From contig NZ_JBFRFB010000001.1 of the NCBI RefSeq assembly GCF_052114605.1, positions 422,856 to 486,855 on the forward strand: DNA of 64,000 nt, written 5' to 3'. Each line of letters begins with the position of its first letter. The stretch's first letter is position 1. A program made the translations under genes and the position numbers. This DNA is from Microvirga sp052114605 (GTDB lineage Bacteria > Pseudomonadota > Alphaproteobacteria > Rhizobiales > Beijerinckiaceae). Positions 16,861 to 24,511 of the stretch are shown here, piece by piece. The notes under the pieces are model-generated. The model saw nothing but the letters and a program-made list of their open reading frames with translations, made no database searches and was not told the origin of the DNA.

Positions 16861-16885
16861 AAAGGCGCGGTTACCCCGCGCCTTT
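16861..16885 (-). terminator. Intercistronic hairpin between rhaS and rhaT
   Basis: Arms AAAGGCGCGG/CCGCGCCTTT with a 5-base loop, in the gap after rhaS. Such hairpins after the binding-protein gene usually lower expression of the transporter genes behind it or protect the mRNA of the first gene. Confidence 0.6.
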
Positions 16886-16906
16886 CCCCGGGATGTCTTT
16901 CAGATC

Positions 16907-17902
16907 TCAGAAGATCTTGGCGAACTCGTCCACGTTGCTCTTGTTGTAGACAAAGGGATCGGCCATGGCGGCTTCGCCGTTGTCGCCGATCTTGATCTTG
17001 CCCATGCGACCGGCATTGATCTCGGAGCCGGGCTTGCCGTCTGTCTCTTTCTTGGCGAGACGGTAGGCAAGCTGCGTCGCGGAGTAGCCGAGGTCGATCG
17101 GGTTCCAGATCGCGAATTCCTTCGTCGCACCCGAATGCACGGCGCCTGCCATCTCGGACGGCAGGCCGAGACCGGTCACGTAGACCTGGCCGATCTTGCC
17201 GGCATCCTTCACGGCCTGCGAGGCGGAGAGGACACCGACTGTCGTCGGAGCCACGATCACCTTCACGTTCGACTGCGAGGTGAGCAAGCCCTGTGCTTCA
17301 CGGTAGCTCTTATCGGCAAGATCATCGCCGTAAACGGTCGTGACGAGGTTCAGGCCGGGATATTTCGGCAGCTGCTTCTTCATCTCGGCGATCCAGACAT
17401 TCTGGTTGGTTGAGGTGGAGGTGGCCGAGAGAATGGCGAAATCGCCCTTGCCGTCCGGCAGGTGCGAGGCGGCGAGCTTCAGGCACATGTTGCCGATCAG
17501 CTCATTCGAAGACGGGTTGAGGTGCAGAATACGGCCGTCCTTGTTGACGCCGGAATCCCACGAGATCACCTTGATGCCACGCTGCATGGCGCGCTTCAGG
17601 GCCGGAACGACCGCATCCGGATCGTTGGCGGAAATCGCGATGGCATCGACCTTCTGGGCGATGAGCGCATTGATCACTTCGATCTGGCCTTCAGCCGTGG
17701 TCGAGGTGGGGCCGGTATAGATGATGTCGACGCCGCCGAGTTCCTTGGCGGCTTGCTGTGCCCCCTTGTTGGCTGCCTCGAAGAAGCCGTTGCCGAGGGA
17801 CTTCACCACAAGACCGATCTTGAGGTTCTCTGCGCTGGCAGCGCTTGAGAGAAGCGCAAGTCCCAGGGCCGTACCGACGGCGAGTTTCGCGAATAATTTC
17901 AT
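16907..17902 (-). CDS. rhaS: Periplasmic rhamnose-binding protein
   Basis: 331 residues. The signal peptide MKLFAKLAVGTALGLALLSS ends near ASA/EN (about 24). The rest is a Peripla_BP_4 (RbsB-like) domain: IGLVVKSLGNGFFEAANKGA, then QKVDAIAISANDPDAVVPAL and WDSGVNKDGRIL. It captures L-rhamnose in the periplasm and delivers it to RhaTPQ. GGAGGAAG lies before the ATG. It follows rhaR after 36 bases and is followed by the hairpin at 16861-16885. Confidence 0.93.
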   Translation of the reverse strand: MKLFAKLAVGTALGLALLSSAASAENLKIGLVVKSLGNGFFEAANKGAQQAAKELGGVDIIYTGPTSTTAEGQIEVINALIAQKVDAIAISANDPDAVVPALKRAMQRGIKVISWDSGVNKDGRILHLNPSSNELIGNMCLKLAASHLPDGKGDFAILSATSTSTNQNVWIAEMKKQLPKYPGLNLVTTVYGDDLADKSYREAQGLLTSQSNVKVIVAPTTVGVLSASQAVKDAGKIGQVYVTGLGLPSEMAGAVHSGATKEFAIWNPIDLGYSATQLAYRLAKKETDGKPGSEINAGRMGKIKIGDNGEAAMADPFVYNKSNVDEFAKIF

Positions 17903-17938
17903 TGTCTTCCTCCCGTTTCAAAACACCTCCGGCAGACT

Positions 17939-18751
17939 TCACGCCGCCGATGAGGATTCCTGTTTCGCCTCCGTGGCCGAGACCCCGGCGACGATCAGCT
18001 TGATGCCCGCATCCTCGATCATCGCGCGCGCCTGACCCGAAATGCCGTCATCGGTGATCAGGGTGGAGACGCGATTGAGGGGGCAGAGAATGAGGCTCGA
18101 ACGGCGCTGGAACTTGGTGGAATCCACCATCAGAACCAGCTCGTCGGCCTGGTTGATGAGCTTCTGTTCGGCCTGGATGATGAGGGCATCCTGCTCCATC
18201 ACGCCGAGCGCGCCGACGCCTTGAGCGCCCATGAACATGCGGCGCGCATAGAAATTGCGCGTCACGTCATTGTCGAAGGGCGAGAGTATTATGCTCTGGT
18301 CGCGGTAGACCGAACCGCCCGGCAGCATCACCTGGTTCTTGGAATGCTTGATCAGATGTTCGGCAATCGCGAAGGAATTGGTGAAGACCTGCATGCGGCG
18401 GGTCGAAAGGTAATGCACCATCTGGAACGTGGTCGTGCCGCCATTGATGATGATGGCATCGCCATCATGGCAGAGAGCTACGGCCTCGCGGGCAATGGCG
18501 CGCTTCTTGGCGGCGTTCTCCCCTTCCGACACCCGGAACGGCTTGGCGGCGAGCGGGCTGATCTGTTGCGGATGGAGGGCCTCTGCGCCACCGCGCACGC
18601 GACGCAGGCGGCCCTGAACGTGGAGGGCCGCTATATCCCGGCGGATCGTCGCCTCGGAGGCTTCCGTCAACTCCACCAGGTCCTGGATGGTCGCGACGGG
18701 CCTCTCCTGAACGAGGCTGAGAATGATCCGATGCCTTTCACGTTCGTGCAT
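17939..18751 (-). CDS. rhaR: DeoR/GlpR-family regulator of the rhamnose locus
   Basis: 270 residues. An N-terminal winged helix-turn-helix (about 4-58) contains RHRIILSLVQERP and TEASEATIRRDIAALHVQGR, the family recognition helix. The C-terminal DeoRC sugar-phosphate-binding domain has IIINGGTTTFQMVHYL and VFTNSFAIAEHL. In R. leguminosarum RhaR is the negative regulator of this locus, probably sensing a phosphorylated intermediate. It heads the operon, and its promoter is shared back-to-back with rhaD. The start has GAGGAA just upstream. Confidence 0.91.
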   Translation of the reverse strand: MHERERHRIILSLVQERPVATIQDLVELTEASEATIRRDIAALHVQGRLRRVRGGAEALHPQQISPLAAKPFRVSEGENAAKKRAIAREAVALCHDGDAIIINGGTTTFQMVHYLSTRRMQVFTNSFAIAEHLIKHSKNQVMLPGGSVYRDQSIILSPFDNDVTRNFYARRMFMGAQGVGALGVMEQDALIIQAEQKLINQADELVLMVDSTKFQRRSSLILCPLNRVSTLITDDGISGQARAMIEDAGIKLIVAGVSATEAKQESSSAA

Positions 18752-18996
18752 ATTTCCTCACCAAAGTGCCATTGAAACGAGCAGGACCATCAAGAGGCCA
18801 TCAAATCCGCTTACAGGCAACACTAGCGTCTTGGAGAATCCTATAAGCGTCAATCATTTCCAGTCTTATCCCTTCGTATAATGACAATATTTGAGCGTTT
18901 TTGATCGGTTTTGGTTGACAAGGATCGGGGTCTCGCGAATGTTCTCCGCCTAATCGTGAGGCATGCGCGCCTTGTTCAGCTTGGCAGGAGGAACCC
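18752..18996. promoter_or_regulatory. Divergent rhaR/rhaD control region
   Basis: 245 bp between the two divergent arms, A/T-rich in the middle. It holds the rhaD promoter candidate (18915-18943), a pair of CCATCAA direct repeats 11 bases apart (18787 and 18798) and related TTGATCGG/TTGGTTGAC sequence around the -35. These are candidate RhaR sites by position and repeat structure only. Confidence 0.4.
18915..18943 (+). promoter_or_regulatory. Candidate rhaD promoter
   Basis: A perfect TTGACA (18915-18920), a 17-base spacer and a weak -10 AATGTT (18938-18943). The expected start is near 18950, giving a leader of about 47 bases that ends with the Shine-Dalgarno AGGAGG at 18986-18991. Confidence 0.5.
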
Positions 18997-21102
18997 GTGG
19001 ATACTGCGACGCAAACCGTGAAGCTGCTCGACAACAGGTGGGATGACACGAAGGCGGCCACCCTCGACGAGCCGGGTCTGCTGCTCTACCGCTCCAATCT
19101 GCTCGGCGCCGACAAGCGCATCACCAATTACGGCGGCGGCAATACCTCGGCCAAGGTGACGGAGACCGACCCGCTCACCGGCCAGAAGGCCGAGGTTCTG
19201 TGGGTGAAGGGTTCCGGCGGCGATGTAGGCACCATCAAGCTCGACGGCTTCGCCACCCTCTACATGGACAAGCTGCTATCGCTGAAGAACCTCTACAAGA
19301 GCGTCGAGGATGAGGACCGCATGGTGGGCTTCCTGCCCCACGCGACTTTCAACCTGAACACCCGCGCCGCCTCCATCGATACGCCCCTGCACGGCTTCCT
19401 GCCCTACAAGCATGTGGACCACATGCACCCGGACGCGATCATCGCGATTGCCGCTTCCAAGAACTCACGCGAGCTGACGAAAGCGATCTTCGGTGACGAA
19501 ATCGGTTGGCTGCCCTGGCGCCGCCCCGGCTTCCAGCTCGGTCTCGACCTCGAAGCCTTCGCCAAGGCGAACCCGGAGGCCAAGGGCGTCGTGCTCGAAA
19601 GCCATGGCCTCTTCACCTGGGCGGACAACGCCAAGGATTGCTACGAGCTGACTCTGCGCATCATCAACCATGCCATCCAGTGGTTCGCGAAAACGACCGC
19701 CGGCAAGGCTGCCTTCGGCGGCGCAGTCACTACCAGCCTCTCGGTTGAGGAGCGCCGCAGGATCGCCGCGCGCCTGATGCCGGAAATCCGCGGCAAGATC
19801 GGTCAGGACGAGCGCAAGCTCGGTCACTTCGACGATCAGGATGCGGTTCTGGAATTCGTCAATTCCGCCAACCTGAAGCCGCTGGCCCAGCTCGGCACCA
19901 GCTGCCCGGACCACTTCCTGCGCACCAAAATCCGTCCGCTCGTGCTTGAGTTCAACCCGAAGTCACCGGATGTCGATGCCATCGTCGCCGGCCTCGATGC
20001 GGCGCTTGACGCCTACCGCGCCGACTACACGCGCTATTACGAACAGTGCAAGCACGCCAATAGCCCGAAGATGCGCGACCCGAACCCGGTGATCTTCCTG
20101 ATCCCCGGCGTCGGCATGCTCTCGTTTGCCCGCGACAAGGCCACGGCCCGCATCGCCAGCGAGTTCTATGTGAACGCCATCAACGTGATGCGCGGCGCAT
20201 CCTCGGTCTCCGAATATCAGGGCCTGCCCGAGCAGGAAGCCTTCGACATCGAGTACTGGCTCCTTGAGGAAGCCAAGCTCCAGCGCATGCCCAAGCCAAA
20301 GAGCCTTGCGGGCCGCGTGGCTTTCATTACCGGCGGCGCGGGCGGCATCGGCCGTGCAACGGCCGAGCGGCTGATGGCCGAGGGCGCCTGCGTGCTTCTG
20401 GCCGATATCGACCAGGACTCGCTCGACGGTACCATGGACGATTTCGCCAAACGCTTCGGCAAGGATGCCGTCCGCGGCGTCAAGCTCAACGTCACGAGCG
20501 AGAACGAGGTTCTTTCGTCCTTCGTCGAGGCTTCGGTCGAATTCGGCGGCATCGACATTCTGGTGTCGAACGCGGGCATCGCGTCTTCTGCTCCGGTCGA
20601 GGACACGGATCTTGCCATGTGGAACAAGAACATGGACATCCTGGCGACCGGCTACTTCCTGGTCTCCCGTGAGGCGTTCCGCCTGTTCCGCCGCCAGAAG
20701 CTTGGTGGCAACATCGTCTTCGTGGCCTCCAAGAACGGCCTCGCCTCCTCTCCCAACGCCTCAGCCTATTGCACCGCCAAGGCCGCCGAGATCCATCTCG
20801 CCCGCTGCTTGGCGCTCGAAGGTGCGGATGCCGGCATTCGCGTCAACACGGTCAACCCGGATGCGGTGCTGCGCGGCTCCAAGATCTGGTCCGGCGAATG
20901 GCGCGAGCAGCGCGCGGCCTCGTCCAAGCTCGCTGTCGACGAGCTGGAGGAGCATTACCGTAAGCGCTCACTCCTGAAGCTGAACGTGTTCCCGGAGGAT
21001 ATCGCGGAAGCTATCTACTTCCTCGCTTCCGACGCCTCGGCGAAGTCCACCGGCAACATCATCAATGTGGATGCCGGCAACGCCATGTCGTTCACGCGCT
21101 AA
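18997..21102 (+). CDS. rhaD: Bifunctional rhamnulose-1-phosphate aldolase / short-chain dehydrogenase
   Basis: 701 residues. Residues 1 to about 430 are a class II aldolase domain: LLGADKRITNYGGGNTSAKV, LHGFLPYKHVDHMHPDAII with metal-binding histidines, and VLESHGLFTW. Residues about 440-701 are an SDR domain with the NAD-binding TGGAGGIG, NAG at VSNAGIA and the catalytic SxxxxxxYxxxK region (ASAYCTAKAAE). The first half cleaves L-rhamnulose-1-phosphate to DHAP and L-lactaldehyde; the second is expected to oxidise lactaldehyde to lactate. The start is GTG, preceded by a full AGGAGG six bases away. It is first in the plus-strand operon. Confidence 0.94.
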   Translation: MDTATQTVKLLDNRWDDTKAATLDEPGLLLYRSNLLGADKRITNYGGGNTSAKVTETDPLTGQKAEVLWVKGSGGDVGTIKLDGFATLYMDKLLSLKNLYKSVEDEDRMVGFLPHATFNLNTRAASIDTPLHGFLPYKHVDHMHPDAIIAIAASKNSRELTKAIFGDEIGWLPWRRPGFQLGLDLEAFAKANPEAKGVVLESHGLFTWADNAKDCYELTLRIINHAIQWFAKTTAGKAAFGGAVTTSLSVEERRRIAARLMPEIRGKIGQDERKLGHFDDQDAVLEFVNSANLKPLAQLGTSCPDHFLRTKIRPLVLEFNPKSPDVDAIVAGLDAALDAYRADYTRYYEQCKHANSPKMRDPNPVIFLIPGVGMLSFARDKATARIASEFYVNAINVMRGASSVSEYQGLPEQEAFDIEYWLLEEAKLQRMPKPKSLAGRVAFITGGAGGIGRATAERLMAEGACVLLADIDQDSLDGTMDDFAKRFGKDAVRGVKLNVTSENEVLSSFVEASVEFGGIDILVSNAGIASSAPVEDTDLAMWNKNMDILATGYFLVSREAFRLFRRQKLGGNIVFVASKNGLASSPNASAYCTAKAAEIHLARCLALEGADAGIRVNTVNPDAVLRGSKIWSGEWREQRAASSKLAVDELEEHYRKRSLLKLNVFPEDIAEAIYFLASDASAKSTGNIINVDAGNAMSFTR

Positions 21103-21123
21103 GATCAGGCCGGGGAGGAAACC

Positions 21124-22419
21124 ATGGCAGAACAGAAAATCCGGACTGAGGTCGTCGCCGCCGACAACGAGAAGCGCAACGGCGCGTTGAAAGCCGACTA
21201 CGACGCTCTTGGGGCGAAGCTCGCTCGCGACGGCATCAGCATCGATGCGATCACCGAGAAGGTGGGACAGTTCTTCGTGGCTGTCCCCTCCTGGGGCGTG
21301 GGCACCGGCGGCACCCGCTTCGCCCGTTTCCCCGGCCTCGGCGAGCCACGCAACATCTTCGACAAACTCGACGATTGCGCGGTGATCCACCAACTGACCC
21401 AGGCGACACCCAACGTTTCCCTGCATATTCCGTGGGACAAAGTGGACGATCCGCGCCGCTTGAAGACCCATGCGGATGCCCTGGGCCTCGGCTTCGACGC
21501 CATGAACTCCAACACCTTCTCGGACGCCCCGGGGCAGGAGCACAGCTACAAATACGGCTCTCTCAGCCACGCGGATGCGGCGACCCGCCAGCAGGCGGTG
21601 GAGCACAATATCGAGTGCATCGAGATCGGCGAGGCCATCGGCTCCAAGGCGCTGACCGTATGGATCGGCGACGGCTCGAACTTCCCCGGCCAGACCAACT
21701 TCACCAAGAGCTTCGAGCGCTACCTCGATGCCATGAAGGCGATCTATCAGCGGTTGCCCGGCGACTGGCGCATCTTTTCCGAGCACAAGATGTATGAGCC
21801 GGCCTTCTATTCCACGGTCGTGCAGGATTGGGGCACCAACTACCTCATCGCCACCGAGCTCGGCGAGAAGGCGTACTGCCTCGTAGATCTCGGGCACCAT
21901 GCGCCAAACGTGAATATCGAGATGATCGTGGCGCGCCTCATCCAGTTCGACAAGCTGGGCGGCTTCCACTTCAACGACTCGAAATACGGCGACGACGATC
22001 TGGATGCGGGCTCCATCGACCCCTACCGCCTGTTCCTCGTTTTCAATGAGCTGGTGGATGCCGAGCATCGCAAGGTTCCGGATTTCCGTCCGGCGCATAT
22101 GATCGACCAGTCTCATAATGTGACCGACCCCATCGAGAGCCTGATCCGCAGCACTAACGAGATCCGACGCGCCTATGCGCAGGCCCTGATCGTGGACAGG
22201 AAGGCGCTGGAAAACTATCAGGAATCGAATGACGCCCTCATGGCGTCCGAGACCCTGAAAAACGGCTTCCGCACGGATGTCGAGCCGATCCTCGCCATGG
22301 CCCGCCTGAAGGCCGGTAGCGCCATCGATCCGGTGGCAGCTTATCGCGCAAGCGGATATCGCGCTGAAGTGAGCAAGGAACGCCCGGCGGTCGTCGGAGG
22401 CAGCGGCGGCATCGTCTGA
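21124..22419 (+). CDS. rhaI: L-rhamnose isomerase (rhizobial RhaI type)
   Basis: 431 residues, a TIM-barrel sugar isomerase of the RhaI class found with the fused aldolase, distinct from E. coli RhaA. Visible barrel segments are VPSWGVGTGGTRFARFPG, VSLHIPWDKVDD, ALTVWIGDGSNFPGQ, WRIFSEHKMYEPAFYST (metal-binding Glu/His), LVDLGHHAPNVNIEMIVARL and GGFHFNDSKYGDDDLDAGS. It converts L-rhamnose to L-rhamnulose. It lies 21 bases after rhaD, with GGGAGG before the ATG. Some annotations call this family simply sugar isomerase. Confidence 0.92.
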   Translation: MAEQKIRTEVVAADNEKRNGALKADYDALGAKLARDGISIDAITEKVGQFFVAVPSWGVGTGGTRFARFPGLGEPRNIFDKLDDCAVIHQLTQATPNVSLHIPWDKVDDPRRLKTHADALGLGFDAMNSNTFSDAPGQEHSYKYGSLSHADAATRQQAVEHNIECIEIGEAIGSKALTVWIGDGSNFPGQTNFTKSFERYLDAMKAIYQRLPGDWRIFSEHKMYEPAFYSTVVQDWGTNYLIATELGEKAYCLVDLGHHAPNVNIEMIVARLIQFDKLGGFHFNDSKYGDDDLDAGSIDPYRLFLVFNELVDAEHRKVPDFRPAHMIDQSHNVTDPIESLIRSTNEIRRAYAQALIVDRKALENYQESNDALMASETLKNGFRTDVEPILAMARLKAGSAIDPVAAYRASGYRAEVSKERPAVVGGSGGIV

Positions 22420-22449
22420 CGCTACCCGACCTCGCACCTGGAGAGTGCC

Positions 22450-23583
22450 ATGAAGACGATCACCTGCATCGACGATCTGCGCGATCTTCATCGCCGCCGC
22501 ACGCCTCGTGCCTTCTTCGATTATTGCGACCGGGGCTCCTATGCTGAGGAGACACTGAATGCAAACCGCCGCGACCTGAAGGCGCTCACCCTGCGCCAGC
22601 GAGTCATGGTGGATGTAGGCAACCGCTCGACCGAAACGACCATTCTCGGCGTCAGGCGCGCTCTGCCCTTCGGCCTCGCTCCCGTGGGCCTGACCGGCAT
22701 GCAGTACGGCGACGGCGAAATCCTCGCGGCGAAGGCCGCCGAGGCGGCCAACATTCCGTTCACGCTGTCCACCATGTCGATCTGCTCCATCGAGGATGTG
22801 GCGGCGGCGACAACAGTGCCGTTCTGGTTCCAGCTTTATGTGATGCGAGACCGAAGCTTCGCCGAGTCACTCATGGCGCGGGCGCATGCCGCCAAGTGCA
22901 GTGCGCTCGTCCTCACCCTGGACCTCCAGGTGCAGGGCCAGCGTCACAACGACATCAAGAACGGCATGACCGTGCCGCCGCGCGTCACCTTCAAGAACGT
23001 ATTCGATGTAGCGACCAAGCCCGCCTGGGCGCTAAGCGTGCTGCGTGGCAAACGCAAGACCTTCGGCAACCTGGAAGGCGTAAAGGGCATGTCGGCGGCG
23101 ACATCCCTCGCGGCCTGGATCTCCACCCAGTTCGACCCGACGCTGAACTGGGACGACGTGGCCTGGATCCGCCGGATATGGCCGGGCAAGCTGATCCTGA
23201 AAGGCGTTCTCGATGTGGAGGATGCCCGCAAGGCGGCAGACACGGGCGCCGATGCCATTGTGGTGTCGAACCATGGTGGCCGTCAGCTCGATGGTGCGCC
23301 TTCGGCCATCTCCATGCTGCCTCCCATCGCTCAAGCCGTGGGCGAACAGGTCGAGGTGATGTTCGACAGCGGCATCCGCTCCGGCCAGGATGTCGTGCGC
23401 GCCATCGCGCTCGGTGCGAAATTCTGCCTGATCGGGCGCGCGTTCAACTATGGCCTTGGCGCCGGCGGGCAAGCGGGCGTCGAGAAAGCCATCAGCATCA
23501 TCGCGCGTGAGCTCGACGTCACCATGGCGCTCACAGGGCGGCGCACAATTACGGAAATCGACCGGACGGCTTTAATGGGCTGA
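22450..23583 (+). CDS. lldD: FMN-dependent L-lactate dehydrogenase (alpha-hydroxy-acid oxidase family)
   Basis: 377 residues, the LldD/glycolate oxidase fold. Landmarks are APVGLTGMQYGDGEILAAKA, FTLSTMSICSIEDVAAAT, WFQLYVMRDR, ALVLTLDLQVQGQRHNDIKN, LKGVLDVEDARKAADTGADA and the active-site VVSNHGGRQLDGAPS with the catalytic His and substrate-binding Arg. It oxidises L-lactate to pyruvate, passing electrons to quinone or oxygen. It lies 30 bases after rhaI and so completes rhamnose degradation: L-lactate made from L-lactaldehyde becomes pyruvate. Confidence 0.9.
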   Translation: MKTITCIDDLRDLHRRRTPRAFFDYCDRGSYAEETLNANRRDLKALTLRQRVMVDVGNRSTETTILGVRRALPFGLAPVGLTGMQYGDGEILAAKAAEAANIPFTLSTMSICSIEDVAAATTVPFWFQLYVMRDRSFAESLMARAHAAKCSALVLTLDLQVQGQRHNDIKNGMTVPPRVTFKNVFDVATKPAWALSVLRGKRKTFGNLEGVKGMSAATSLAAWISTQFDPTLNWDDVAWIRRIWPGKLILKGVLDVEDARKAADTGADAIVVSNHGGRQLDGAPSAISMLPPIAQAVGEQVEVMFDSGIRSGQDVVRAIALGAKFCLIGRAFNYGLGAGGQAGVEKAISIIARELDVTMALTGRRTITEIDRTALMG

Positions 23584-23601
23584 AGACCAAAGGACCGATT
23601 T

Positions 23602-24129
23602 TCAGGTCACTGCCCTCGTCGCGGCATCGTTCGAACCCGTCTCGCCTTTATCCGCTCGGATGACGCTGATCCGCCCGTCGCCTTCGATATAGGCCCGCTT
23701 CACCTTGGAGCAATGCTCGACGCCATGCTGGCGAAGCTGACTGTTCAACTCCTCGGTCGTGATCATCTCCTGGCGCATGTTTCTGAAGATCATCTCGCCA
23801 TCCTTGATCAGCAGAAGCGGCGGCGGGCGGGTCAGGCGCTGGAAAGCGGGAATGCGATATCCGAGCCAATCGACCGCATAATTCCAGAATACGATAGTGA
23901 GCACGAGTATCCCACCCTCGGTGATGGACTTGTATTCGCTTGCCATAGCATTCTGCGCCGCATCGGCGATGAGAACGATGACCAGCAGATCGGCGATCCC
24001 AATCACACCCGATTGCCGCTTGAGAAAGAATCTCAGGATCAGGAACAGCATGATGTAGGTGAGCGTCCCACGCACGATGATCGAGAGGATCGGATGGGTC
24101 GGGATGAACAATTCCTGCCAATCGATCAT
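23602..24129 (-). CDS. DUF421 family membrane protein
   Basis: 175 residues. Three membrane helices lie in the first half (about 16-35, 43-62 and 71-90), followed by a cytoplasmic DUF421 domain (PPLLLIKDGEMIFRNMRQEM, then ITTEELNSQLRQHG). This is the YetF/YcaP architecture. The family function is not established; some members affect spore or envelope properties. It converges with lldD, leaving an 18-base gap, and is not obviously part of the rhamnose or respiratory clusters. Confidence 0.85.
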   Translation of the reverse strand: MIDWQELFIPTHPILSIIVRGTLTYIMLFLILRFFLKRQSGVIGIADLLVIVLIADAAQNAMASEYKSITEGGILVLTIVFWNYAVDWLGYRIPAFQRLTRPPPLLLIKDGEMIFRNMRQEMITTEELNSQLRQHGVEHCSKVKRAYIEGDGRISVIRADKGETGSNDAATRAVT

Positions 24130-24150
24130 GTCCGGGTTAACCTCTCGGCT

Positions 24151-24510
24151 TCATGCACAGGATGGAAGAAGGAAGGCCGGCACCGCGTGCCAGATCAGCA
24201 CGATGGGCGAGAAGCCGTTGATCAGGACGCTCGCCTGGCTCATGAAGAGATCGGCCGGGGCGACCGGCTCACCCCTCACCTGCCGATAGATGCGAAACGA
24301 GATGAGCAGGAGGATGCCGGTGGCGGCGAGCATGAGAAGCGTGGTCGCCACGATCGTTGCCGGGACGATATGAAAGCCCAGCAAGGTCGCATCCGCCCAT
24401 CCACGTCCGCAAAGGGTCGAGGTCACGGCATAGATCACAGTGAACTGCACAGCCCAGGCCAAGAGCCCGCCGAGCATCAGTAGCACCTGAACTGTCCGCC
24501 GCCCACTCAT
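24151..24510 (-). CDS. Small membrane protein at the end of the oxidase operon
   Basis: 119 residues from MSGRRTVQVL, with three predicted helices (about 5-28, 42-64 and 85-113). I do not recognise a family. It begins one base after the stop of the fused oxidase subunit I/III gene and is last in the act/cox operon, so it is probably an assembly or accessory subunit of that oxidase. An open frame continues upstream to 24657, but that part lies inside the oxidase gene in another frame and has no membrane-protein character. Confidence 0.65.
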   Translation of the reverse strand: MSGRRTVQVLLMLGGLLAWAVQFTVIYAVTSTLCGRGWADATLLGFHIVPATIVATTLLMLAATGILLLISFRIYRQVRGEPVAPADLFMSQASVLINGFSPIVLIWHAVPAFLLPSCA

Positions 24511-24511
24511 G

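Noticed and set aside
14914..16995. Long plus-strand frame opposite rhaP/rhaT (693 codons)
   Set aside because: Antisense shadow of well-supported ABC transporter genes, typical of GC-rich codon usage, with no recognised domain.
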